This document shows positions 12,064-22,060 of a DNA stretch of 64,000 nt, one piece after another (position 1 is the first letter of the stretch; each line of letters opens with the position of its first letter). The stretch comes from Amphibalanus amphitrite (Eukaryota > Arthropoda > Thecostraca > Balanomorpha > Balanidae): the NCBI RefSeq assembly GCF_019059575.1, contig NW_024881790.1:310001-374000 (forward strand), given 5' to 3'. Position numbers and translations under genes: made by a program. Below the pieces are notes generated by a model that did not search any database, was not told the DNA's origin, and worked only from the letters and a program-made list of their open reading frames with translations.

Positions 12064-12423
12064 GCCCAAGGCCATCTATAGAAGGTACAGTCACTCCCCC
12101 GCCGACCAATCAGAGACAGATCCTGAGTGACGTCACCCCTGATGCTCGCAACGGGTGCTCCATTCCTTTACAACGTAAAAATGGCTAATTTCATTTGAAG
12201 ATTGTTGGTGACACTACATATATCGCTCAACCGTTGATGTCATTGGAAAGTTCAACTAATTTTCTAGCGATAAGAAAGAGCAGCAATATGCTAAGAAATG
12301 GCCGGTTTTGAAGATATAGACGATTTAAAAGTCCTCTGCAGTTGCAGGAAAGCAACGTAAGAACGCATCGAGCTTATATTTTTACTATGAATAAATCATT
12401 TTTCAGTAAGTTTTAGATTAGGT

Positions 12424-15400
12424 CACTGGCGGATCCAGGCTTGCGTTTTGGGGGGGGGGGGGCAACTCATGCAGGAGCCAAACCTAGGGTACCCCCAAAT
12501 CCTGTTTTCTCATCGGATTTAGGCCACTTATTTTTCGTCACAGCCCTGACACTATGAATTTTTTTAACTAAAAGTCCTGTCAGGTCCCAGGGGCATCAGC
12601 AGCCTAGCAGGGGCACCCTAGGCCCGCCAGAGGTACAGCCCACCGCTAAAGTAATGTAGGGTTTTACCAAACTCAACGGTTGGCTTTGACTGGCGATTGT
12701 TTAATGCGAAGTGATTGAAAAGAAGATGTCAATACTCAATAGCTAAAGTTGCAGCTGCAAGGGTGACGATGCATATAAGCATAGATAACATGAACTACCT
12801 GGATTGGACACTCGTTTTTGGCGCGAAAAATAAGAGGCCACTTTGGCCTCTTATTTTTAATGACGGATTTTTAATCAGTTTTTTGAGAGGCTGATATCTC
12901 AGCAACCGCTGGGCCGATTCGCCTGCGGTCTTTTTTGTTGGGCAGCTCCATCCTTTCTGCCCCGCAATTCACTTATCGTGATGCATTCAAGGTGACCGTC
13001 GTGGCACGTGGCACGTGAAAAGTCGGGGTGCTCAAGTCGTTCTGCTGGAGTAACAATTTTGAGAGGCCTATATCTCAGTAACCACTGGGGCGATTGACTT
13101 GCGGAAACTTTTGTAGAGTAGCTGTATCCCTTCTAACAAACATTGGATACTCTTGGTGCACGTGAGTGACCCCCGCTGCACGTGCAAAGTGCAAAAAACA
13201 GAAGAGGTGTTAAATTTGTTCCCATTACAATAATTCAGCAACTACTGGGGCGATTTCGCTGAGACTTGGCATTCATGTAGGCAGTAGGCACCCACCGGGC
13301 AATGCATATCCGTATGTCATGGTTGGGGTGCTATTGCACGTGCGCACGTGCAGGGGTCGCTTCCAGATCTCGAGAACGGCTGGACCGATTGCGCTCAAAT
13401 TTGGTACGCGATTAGAGACCGGTGAGAAGAGTGCCGTGCAAAAGTCAGTTGGGACCCATATTGCACGTGCGCACGTGCAGGGTGCCGCTTCCAGATCTCG
13501 AAAACGGCTGGGCCGACTGCGCTCAAATTTGGCACCTCGCAAGAGACCAGTAAGTAGAGTGCCGTGCACCGGTGACCGGGGAGGTTGTAGCTTTGCGCGT
13601 GCTCACGTGCCCACGTGACACCCCTCTGTCATATCTCAGAAACGGACTGACCGATTGCAATGACATTTAGTGTGTGATTGGATACTGAATGTGCATGAAT
13701 TTTTCTAAGTCGATGAAGGTGAGGTAATGCACGTGCGCACGTGCAGGGGTCGCCTCCAGATCTCGAGAACGGCTGGACCGATTGCGCTCAAGTTTGTCAC
13801 ACAATTAGAGACCGTCGAGAAGGGTGCCTTGCGAAAGCCAGTTGGGACCCATATTACACGTGCGCACGTGCAAGGTGCTGCTCCAACATCTGAAGAACGG
13901 CTGTGTCGACTGCAATCATATTTGGCACATCGCAAGAGACAAATAGGTAGGTTGCCATGCACCGAGGAGCCTGTAGCTCTGCGCGTGCTCACGTGCGCAC
14001 GTGCACACCCATCTGTCATATCTTAGCAACGAACGGACCGATTACAACGAAATTTTGTGTGTGATCGGATGCTGACCGTATATGAGTTTTTCTAAGTCGA
14101 CGAAGGTGTGATAATGCACGTGCGCACGTGCACACCGCATAGCCCATATTTACAGCTAAAAACGGACAAGCCGATCTCAGTAAAAACTGGTGTGCGATTC
14201 GGAAATAACAAAGTGCATTAATTGTGTGCTCCAGCACTGAATATGCATGTGCGCAAGTACACACCCAACAGCAACAGCTTAAAAACTGGAAGGCCGATTT
14301 CGATCAAATTTGCCGTGCGATTAAGGGATAAGATGACAAAGTGAATTGACTGTGTGCATCATAATGGGTGTGAGTATGCACATATGAAGGTGCACAACCC
14401 ATTTTTAGAGCTGAAAAACGGGCAGAGGCTAGTGGTGATCAGATTCGGGTCATAATCGATAGCGTAGCTCGCTCAGACTGAGGATTTCAGTCAGGTCAGG
14501 TATATACCTGACCTGAGCGTACTACCCAGCCTGAGTGAGCTACGCTATCGATTATGAACCGAATCTGATCACCACCAGCGTGCTCATTTTTCAGCTCTAA
14601 AAAATGGGTTATACATATTCACACTTATTCTGATGCACACAGTGAATGTAATTTGTTGTCTTATCCCCTAATCGCACGGCAAATTTGATCGAAATCGGCC
14701 CTCCAGTTTTTAAGCTGTTAATGTTGGGTGTGCTCGTGCACGTGCGCACGTGCATTATCACACCTTCGTCGACTTAGAAAAACTCATACACGGTCAGCAT
14801 CCAATCACACACCAGATTTCATTGTAATCGGTCCGTCCGTTCCTGAGATATGACAGATGGGTGCGCACGTGCGCACGTGAGCACGCGCGGAGCTACAGGC
14901 TCCTCGGTGCACGGCACCCTACCAACTGGTCTCTTGCAATGTACCAAATATGATTGTAATCGACACAGTCGTTCTTCAGATGTGGGAGCGGCACCTTGCA
15001 CGTGCGCACGTGCAATATGGGTCCCAACTGACTTTGGTAAGGCAACCTTCTCGCCGGCCTCTACTCGTGTGACAAATTTGAGCGCAATCGGTCCAGCCGT
15101 TCTCGAGATCTGGAGGCGACCCCTGCACGTGCGCACGTGCATTACCTCACCTTCATCGACTTAGAAAAATTCATGCACATTCAGTATCCAATCACACACT
15201 AAATGTCATTGCAATCGGTCAGTCCGTTTCTGAGATATGACAGAGGGGTGTCACTCGTGAGCACGTGAGCACGCGCAAAGCTACAACCTCCCCGGTCACC
15301 GGTGCACGGCACTCTACTTACTGGTCTCTTGCGAGGTGCCAAATTTGAGCGCAGTCGGCCCAGCCGTTTTCGAGATCTGGAAGCGGCACCCTGCACGTGC

Positions 15401-16312
15401 GCACGTGCAATATGGGTCCCAACTGACTTTTGCACGGCACTCTTCTCACCGGTCTCTAATCGCGTACCAAATTTGAGCGCAATCGGTCCAGCCGTTCTCG
15501 AGATCTGGAAGCGACCCCTGCACGTGCGCACGTGCAATAGCACCCCAACCATGACATACGGATATGCATTGCCCGGTGGGTGCCTACTGCCTACATGAAT
15601 GCCAAGTCTCAGCGAAATCGCCCCAGTAGTTGCTGAATTACTGTAATGGGAACAAATTTAACACCTCTTCTGTTTTTTTGCACTTTGCACGTGCAGCGGG
15701 GGTCACTCACGTGCACCAAGAGTATCCAATGTTTGTTAGAAGGGATACAGCTACTCTACAAAAGTTTCCGCAAGTCAATCGCCCCAGTGGTTACTGAGAT
15801 ATAGGCCTCTCAAAATTGTTACTCCAGCAGAACGACTTGAGCACCCCGACTTTTCACGTGCCACGTGCCACGACGGTCACCTTGAATGCATCACGATAAG
15901 TGAATTGCGGGGCAGAAAGGATGGAGCTACCCAACAAAAAAGACCGCAGGCGAATCGGCCCAGCGATTGCTGAGATATCAGCCTCTCAAAATACTGATTA
16001 AAAATCCGTCATTAAAAATAAGAGGCCAAAGTGGCCTCTTGTTTTTCGCGCCAAAAACGAGTGTCCAATCCAGGTAGTTCATGTTATCTATGATATAAGC
16101 TACATTCAAAGTTTCATTGTAGTCTGGCTAATCGTTCCTAAGCTTCAGAAGCAGAACATACCCATGACTGAAACCCCACATTACTTCTGCTGTGGACTGT
16201 ACCACAGGCCTGCCAGGGTCCAGGGGCACCACAGGCCTAGCAAGGGCACCACGGGCCTGTCAGGGGCACCTCAGGCTCCCGTGCCCCCCCCCCCCCCCCA
16301 GATCCGCCAGTG
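12424..16312. mobile_element. hAT-type 3.9 kb element carrying a giant palindrome
   Basis: The termini CACTGGCGGATCCAGG (left) and GATCCGCCAGTG (right) are inverted and resemble the CAGTGGCGGATCCAGG ends of the hAT copy at 34367. G/C homopolymers follow each end (about 12450-12464 and 16284-16299). Subterminal AGGGGCACC/CTAGGC words are also inverted between the two ends. I could not find a matching 8 bp TSD (GATTAGGT against ATGCCACA), so the flanks may have mutated or rearranged. The palindrome inside is non-coding. Confidence 0.6.
12770..16106. repeat. Giant palindrome with CACGTGCGCACGTG array
   Basis: Two inverted arms of roughly 1.6-1.7 kb meet at 14503/14504 inside TCAGGTCAGGTATATACC and its complement. 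Each arm is built of ~100-130 bp degenerate units. A typical unit has a 14 bp self-complementary CACGTGCGCACGTG followed by TCTCGAGAACGGCTGGACCG and then TTGCGCTCAAATTTGG. The exact 14-mer starts at 13337, 13464, 13730, 13857, 13990, 14117 on the left and 14739, 14866, 14999, 15126, 15394, 15521 on the right. Arm divergence (substitutions and small indels) argues against a simple assembly hairpin. Reading frames through it (ARAHVQGA, HVRTC) are by-products of the repeat. Confidence 0.9.
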
Positions 16313-16535
16313 ATGCCACACCACGCGAAACACCGCCAACTACCAGCTGCCGCGCCATAAACACGTGCCAACAACAGTCTTTTTTTTAAGGTCGACTCCG
16401 CTCGCGCAACTTTTGACTGACCCTCACTGCTACTACATTGAAGCGATTGTGGCGCACCGCGCCATTATTGTCCTGAGGCCCCCTTATGATGTCATCAAAA
16501 GTGGAGTGACATGGGCCATGGGCCTGCTGTGGCCT

Positions 16536-16800
16536 GCCAGTTGAGCGTAAAGAGGACGACCGCCTGGTTCATCGTGGCAAAGTGGACGCGTACCGGGGAG
16601 TTTGCTGCACGGAGGAGAGGGGGCAACCGACCGAGGAAGCTGGATGACATGATCGACTTCTACCTGATGCTGATTGACGACGACCCGAACAACCGGCGCC
16701 TGTCTGGCCAGAGAGGACACCTGGGCCGGGTGACCGCACCTGCGCGGCGACCATTGACCGCTGTGGAGCGTTCAGTTGTGTGCATTTATTTTGCTGCCTG
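16536..16800 (+). pseudogene. Tc1-like transposase HTH fragment, copy 2
   Basis: Reads CQLSVKRTTAWFIVAKW, ARRRGGNRPRKLDDMIDF, then YLMLIDDDPNNRRLSGQRG, nearly the same as the fragment at about 2420-2663. The upstream HTH start is displaced to 10264-10346 by the insertion nest. No catalytic domain follows. It is a remnant belonging to the element ending at 17454. Confidence 0.6.
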
Positions 16801-17571
16801 TGTTCATTGTTATTGCAGTGTTACGTTTATGTGGCATGGCCATTGGCCATACACAAATGAAATTTTGTTGATCATGTTGCATTTTTTTTTTTTTTACCAG
16901 AGGCATTTGAAGCTGATGAGCCATTACTGTGGATTGAAATGATTCGTTAGCTGCATATATTTATTTGTTTAATAAAATGTACTTGTATTAAAACCAAATT
17001 GTGTTGTATTGTGCAGTGTGACTAATTAGCAATTCTATGGTGTTTCATGCACGTGTTACCAATGCATTATCTGCGAATATTTGTAGAGACAGGCCGCAAG
17101 TTCAATCAAACCAAATACAGTTATGGGTATATCGATTATGAATGCTCAGCTCATACATATTGATTATGTATACGATGAAGTTGGATAAAATCGTAAACGA
17201 AATTAAAATACCTTTGTCAAAATTGATCCACGCCCGTCTATATCAGATGGACGTTGTCATATTCAGTGCACTATGTCTAAATCCACTGAACAGTGTCGAA
17301 GTTGCGCACACTGCCTATTTTCAATGCCCCTTATCGTGAAGGCGCGTTGTGTCGATGAGAGGCGCACAATGTCGAAAGAGCACGCCTGTTGCCGGCTTAA
17401 ATGAAAGAAGGCTATATGACCTGCACAGATGCCGACTCGCAATGAAAAAAGGTGTAGTGCTGACCTAGGGCCAAAGTTAGGTCTCACGAAGCTGATTGAA
17501 TGAGGCATGCCATTCGTTTCGGCAGGGTTTTCCGAGTCCTTGATAGCTCTCCCGACCCGCTAGCTCAATAT

Positions 17572-18495
17572 CCCGCGAGTTGCTGGGGGGGGGGGGGGCG
17601 TTAAACGCCCCCACTTTTTTCGCCGGGCCATAGCATAAAAACGGCGCGTCGCAGGCGCGCCAAATTTTGGGTACCTGTAGGGAATTGATTGAAGTTTATT
17701 GTTACAACGTTTCAAAAAAATCGGTCGGAATTTTTTTGAGATATCGAGGTGTTAGTGACGTCATGATTTCTGAGTTTTCGACCAAAAACGGCATATGTTC
17801 AAAAAATCATATAAAATCACAGAATAGACATACAGACATGCCCTAAACGCCATTAGACTGCTAATACCAGGAACAATCAAATGACTATCTTCGATTATTG
17901 ATTATCGTTACGCATTTTGCAAAATCGTGAGCTGAATCTTGGCAATTTCTCGTGACTACTTTAGGACCATTATACATGCATTTCTTAAATTGAACTTTTT
18001 TTAGCCAAACACGTACACATATGATACAATGAATGTGACCATCGTGTTCTACGTCCCATATTACCCATTAAACATGTGTCACAGGCTGCGAATATCAATT
18101 TTGATTTTCGGGGATATTTGCCTGCCCGGTTGACCTGACCTTGACCCTGACCTATGCTTGACTGACCCCTACATGGAGGTGACACTCTTGTAGGCCTTAT
18201 ATGACGGATTGTGCACCGTTTTGACAGAGTTTATGACGAGAGGCGCCCATTGCGAAGTCCTAAAGTCCATGCTACTGAAAGCCCGATTTCAGGTGTTTGA
18301 CCTGACCTTGACCCGACCTGTGACCTAAAAATTCAACTTTGAAGTACTCATCTGAAGCGTCTCGTCGCGTTCTTTCGTTTGCCGCCTCGTGCGTTTCGCT
18401 GCGCCTATCGGTTCTCGAGTTATCGGCTGGGGGCGTTTAACGCCCCCCCCCCCCCAGCAAACGGTGGGTGGCGAAATACCCCAGCAACTGCCGGG
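17572..18495 (-). mobile_element. TTAA-family element (subfamily B, 924 bp) with ATAT duplication
   Basis: The left end is CCCGCGAGTTGCTGGGG (single). The right end, read inward, is CCCGGCAGTTGCTGGGG with TTGCTGGGG repeated at a 27 bp offset (double). Hairpins GGGGGCGTTAAACGCCCCC (about 17593) and GGGGGCGTTTAACGCCCCC (about 18432) follow the ends. Flanks are ATAT on both sides (17568-17571 and 18496-18499) instead of TTAA. The length agrees with the two sister copies (923 and 921 bp). The interior contains TGACCTGACCTTGACCC-type words. No coding region; presumably mobilised in trans by a piggyBac-like transposase. Confidence 0.85.
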
Positions 18496-18499
18496 ATAT

Positions 18500-19585
18500 G
18501 ATCGGGAGGTATTGACGAATAACTCTTATGGCACTAGTGACGTCATAAATGACGTCACGCAAGGTCAACAATGCAAGAGTGAAGCATCGAGCCTTGCAAG
18601 GAGTGCATGAAATCACGATTCTGTGTGCTTGAGATAGTTTAGGATCATTATCTGCGCCGGTGAGGTCACGTGACCGACCTGACCTCATGTGACCTTAATG
18701 AAAAATCTGAGATGTGAAAGCTGTAAGATCTCTAGGGGTTGCAAGTTTAGGTCTAGGTCCTGCAAGTTTCATCTTCCTTTGAAAATGCACTGAGGGCGTT
18801 GCGAACCTGAGAGATTTCAGGACCGTGAAGTGGTTCACTTATGACGTCATAGATCAGTGACCTAAACGAACCTAAATAAGCAGTTGGTTTTTCAAAATCT
18901 GGCTAGAGTCCAAGGTCAGGTATACCAAGTTTCAGCTCTCTATTGGCGGCGTGTTCGGAGTTACCAAAACTTTTTTTTTTGGGGGGGGGGCGCAACCCCT
19001 CCCCGTTATTGGCCGGAGAAAGTAAATTATTGTTTTTAGCTATGTGTTAGATGTCATAGCTACATAGCTTAGATGTCATAGCTACCTGAGAGATTTCAGG
19101 ACCGTGAAGTGGTTCCGATTTGATGTGAACAGTGAAGACGAGCCGGCCGTTATGCGCTTATCTAGCTGGCCGGCGGGTCTGACAGTCCGTCGGTGGACAA
19201 TGAAGCCCCGCCGCCTGCGCGACCCTATGGGTATACCTGACCTTGGTCGGGCCTCTGATTCGAACGCGCGACGACCCTATCCGATGGCACCGTCCGGCCA
19301 CCAGTCAGGAGCCGCTCCAGTACCGTCCTCTCGCTTGTGCCTCCAGGGAGAGAGCCCCAGGGAGACACCGGTTGGTCACGTGACTCGGAAACAAAAATCA
19401 GCTGATAGAGTGGCGGAATCCCCGTAATCAAACACAAATAATTCCGGACGATAGAGCGGCAGTATAGGAGTCTTCTTCACAACAGGCAAACATCGCCACG
19501 TTTTTCATTCAATGATCAAGAAACGTTCATAAATTATATATTTTTTCGACGATTACCGCCGCAACCGACGCGCACATATCGTTAC
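18500..19585. other. Intergenic interval with a 30 bp direct repeat
   Basis: CTGAGAGATTTCAGGACCGT and the following bases (GAAGTGGTTC) occur at about 18808 and 19087, bracketing ~276 bp that includes an 18970-18991 T-run/G-run and a short TAGATGTCATAGCTA duplication. The stretch has several AGGTCA/TGACCT words. No gene or element termini could be assigned apart from the weak tRNA-like trace below. Confidence 0.5.
19240..19330 (-). repeat. Possible tRNA-derived SINE head (degenerate)
   Basis: On the minus strand TGGCCGGACGG resembles a pol III A box. About 25 nt later GCGTTCGAATC resembles a B box (consensus GGTTCGAATCC). Spacing is roughly that of a tRNA-like head, but the acceptor stem and anticodon arm do not fold convincingly by eye. 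It is not a functional tRNA; it could be a SINE relic or chance. Confidence 0.25.
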
Positions 19586-19842
19586 CAGAGGGGTGTTCAC
19601 GGGCACCGCACACTGCTGCGTGCGCTGTGTGCGGTGCGTCCAGCAGGCGTGGGGGTAGGGGATGGGTAGGCGGCTCTGACGTCACGGCTGCGTGCGGTGG
19701 ACGGTCCGCTGTGGCCAGTCCCGACCGGCCACAGCGATCGCTGTGTGCGGTGACGGAAGGCTGACGTAGGGACGCAGTGGGCGGAGCTTCGAGGCTGTGT
19801 GCGGTCCGACCGCACACAGGGCCCGTGAACAGCCCTCAGCTG
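19586..19842. mobile_element. hAT-like MITE (~257 bp)
   Basis: Starts CAGAGGGGTGTTCACGGGC and ends GCCCGTGAACAGCCCTCAG, near-perfect inverted termini with a 3 bp offset. Inside, GTGTGCGGT/ACCGCACAC motifs recur close to both ends, as is usual for hAT subterminal repeats. I found no clean 8 bp TSD (ATCGTTAC against TGCTTTGC), so the boundaries are provisional. Confidence 0.45.
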
Positions 19843-19994
19843 TGCTTTGCGATATTATTTGTAAAGAAACGGCCAATACCTACTAAATTATGTGCAACAA
19901 AGCTCGAAAAAGATAGCATTCTATATTGCTTCAACCTTCTACTTACGCTTTTATAATTACGACAGCGACACCATACGGCCTATCGACGCTATGC

Positions 19995-20110
19995 AACTCC
20001 GTGGAGCGTCCAGCCGCACTCTGCAGAGTGTGCCGAGATCGGAGGCGGACCATCCGCGGCACGTCCACCTGCGCTGCCCGGCCGCTGGAAGGGCGACGCC
20101 GACGCCTAGC
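19995..20110 (+). pseudogene. Non-LTR RT C-terminal CCHC fragment, frameshifted
   Basis: One frame reads ALCRVCRDRRRTIR. After a one-base shift the next reads RHVHLRCPAA. Together they show the spacing C-x2-C ... H-x4-C found near the C-terminus of Jockey/R1-type ORF2 proteins, and the arginine-rich continuation also fits. Only about 40 residues are recognisable. It may be unrelated to the RT fragment 0.9 kb downstream. Confidence 0.4.
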
Positions 20111-20974
20111 TCGTCTGGATACCATCCACTCAACTGTTACACAGATGCAAAAAGACCGCCCGCTGCGCACACAACTAAGCTACTTGGCTACGCCCTCTCG
20201 GGGAGGGGAGGGAGGAGCAACAACCGTCAACAGTCTGAACTCTGATGAGCCAATGGAGTCTGTGAGCCGCGCCAATCAGCGCTGTTCCGCGAGTAGACGG
20301 GAGCTCTATTTTCGCTGGTCCGTCAGTCACCAGCATCGTTCCGTGCTCTCGATGGTAGCTATTCGGCCGTGTTTTCGTGTGTAGGTCAGCAAAAACAGTG
20401 AGAGAGATTCTCGGATCGCGCCAGTCGGTCGCAAGGGTATCAATTGTCTATGTACTTTCCAGTATTGCAAACGTTATTGTTAGGACCCGAGGGTAATCAG
20501 CAGTCGACGCATTTGTTGTAATAATAAAATTGAAAATATAGCGAGGTATATTCACTTAAATTCACATATCACCTTTGATTTTTTGCACGCGCGGACTTCT
20601 TGTCCCCGCAGCTACAGCACACAGCCGATCTCCATGTTTCTGTTTCAGAGCTGCAGTGGACACGGCAAAAATACACTTATGTTCTGACAGCTTAATCCAA
20701 AAGTACACAGATTTCACGACGAACTACCACATTCATATAATTTTCTTGCTCACAGGTGCTCAGCAATAAGCGCGCGACTGATTGCAGCTAGTGCACTCAC
20801 GATTATTAATTCGCGCTCGCCAAACCTGCCATTTACATCCACCACCAATACCATCAGCATCTGTCCAATTAAGTACCTATTACCATATCGAGCCAGAATG
20901 AGACCACGACATATTATCGTCCTATTACATAGCACAAATTCCGGGATGGGTGGGGGTGGGGGTGGGGGAATCCT

Positions 20975-21148
20975 CCAATCACAACCAACATCGTTTTGGG
21001 ACGGGGAGTCGAAGCCGGGGCTCGTATCGACGTATCCTTCACATATCTGGGCGTCTCACTCCTTTCGACACTTAATCAACCCTGGCACACCATCCACCGA
21101 GCCAGGTCGGCTCCGACCATCTTGAGTTCCATACTGAAATCTGATAAC
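20975..21148 (+). pseudogene. Non-LTR RT palm/thumb fragment
   Basis: In frame from about 20990: VEAGARIDVSFTYLGVSLLS, then TLNQPWHTIHRARSAPTIL, then a stop. FTYLGVSL is the conserved block just after the catalytic YADD motif in non-LTR reverse transcriptases, followed by the thumb helix. The preceding catalytic motifs are missing; a (GGGGGT)n tract at 20945-20968 precedes the fragment. Remnant only. Confidence 0.6.
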
Positions 21149-22060
21149 TGACCGTCATTTGTTCCTATCAGTCAGCGCGCACTATGCCTTAGCACAGCAA
21201 GTGCACTGTGCAGCCTTCTTTGGACACCGCCTCGGAGCAGGGCGCTGGTCCTGGGTGCCCGGCGCCCTTTGTTCGTGTACGGCTAGCAGCATTTTCGGGG
21301 TCGGATGGTTTCCGCAGTGGCGGCGCTGGTCACCGTGGAGCCGTCGGACGACACCGTCAGATGAAGCGCCCGCAACTGGTGACCTGTGGCCACAGCGACA
21401 CGTCAGGTCTCACGTCAGGTCTCACGACGACCGTCACGTTTCAGTCGCGACGGCCGTTATATAAACAATCACGGCGGCCGTCACATACCAGGCACAGTGA
21501 CCGTTACACACGATCCAAGGCGACCGTCAATTAGCAGTCACGGCGACGTCACAGGTTGCGACGGTCCTCAAATTTCCGCCACGGCGACGATAACTCATAG
21601 CTCATAGCGTTTCCTGTCGCACACTTAGCCATCGCCCATAATTGCAATACATTAGCCTGTTTATACGTTTCTCACTCAAAAGTCGAGGTCCGAGTCTGAG
21701 ACCCATCATACGTCACGACCCCTGCAACGGCATCTGCATTAGCAGACATCCCGTCCCGGCAACACACAAAGTTCTCTCCACTCTCCAGCCACTCACCTAT
21801 GGACTGGGGGGCGAAGTAATCTTGGGGGTGGCATAGCCAGGACGTGTCGTCGAGCTGCCGTCAGCGGGCGTGCCACGAATGGCCGGCGGACCTCCGTCGG
21901 CTGGCGGGCCACCATCAGCCGGAATGCCGTGGTCAGCCGACGGGCCGGCGTCGGTCGGCGAGCCACCATCAGCCGGCTGGCGGACCACTGTTGGCCACTG
22001 AGCCAGCGTCCGTCGCCGGGCCTCCGTCCACTGGCGGGCAGTCTGAATAACAAGAAATAG
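21149..22060. repeat. GC-rich degenerate repeats
   Basis: Two zones of imperfect repetition: 21400-21560 with CACGTCAGGTCTCACG and GACGGCCGT/GGCGACGT words, and 21840-22040 with GCCGGCTGGCGGGCCACC-type words. Open frames here (arginine/proline-rich) appear on several frames at once and are not credible genes. Confidence 0.6.

Larger units (their letters stand above)
10347..16526 (-). mobile_element. hAT-like MITE copy A, interrupted twice
   Basis: This is the same element as the compact 538 bp copy at 32343-32880, in reverse orientation. Its own sequence is 10347-10351, 12064-12423 and 16313-16526; the rest is two insertions. The ends read CAAGGCCATC and GGGCCATGGGCCTG. The TSD is CTGTGGCC (10339-10346 / 16527-16534). 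Comparison with copy B shows homology from the left end to about 12420 and again from about 16445, so the inner 3.9 kb element entered here. The unmatched 16313-16440 is either diverged or extra sequence. Confidence 0.8.
10234..17454 (+). mobile_element. Tc1-like element copy 2, split by nested insertions
   Basis: 10234-10346 matches copy 1 from about 2310 to 2423 (including ATGCCGAGCCGCCGCCATAC). The match resumes at 16535 and runs to a right TIR at 17429-17454 identical to that of copy 1. The 6.2 kb between is a nest of later insertions bounded by CTGTGGCC duplications (10339-10346 and 16527-16534). The order of events is therefore clear: Tc1-like copy first, then the hAT-like MITE, then two further elements inside that MITE. 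Confidence 0.8.

Noticed and set aside
13273-15598. Mirror-image open frames of ~100 codons (ARAHVQGA, HVRTC) in the giant palindrome
   Set aside because: They follow the CACGTGCGCACGTG unit on both arms and both strands, with no conserved start or domain.
12850-15650. CRISPR-like regularly spaced repeats
   Set aside because: Repeat is a 14 bp palindrome within degenerate ~120 bp units on mirror arms in eukaryotic DNA; no spacers of CRISPR type and no cas genes.
19586-19842. Exact 8 bp TSD for this hAT-like MITE
   Set aside because: Flanks ATCGTTAC and TGCTTTGC do not match, so the element is listed at reduced confidence without a TSD.
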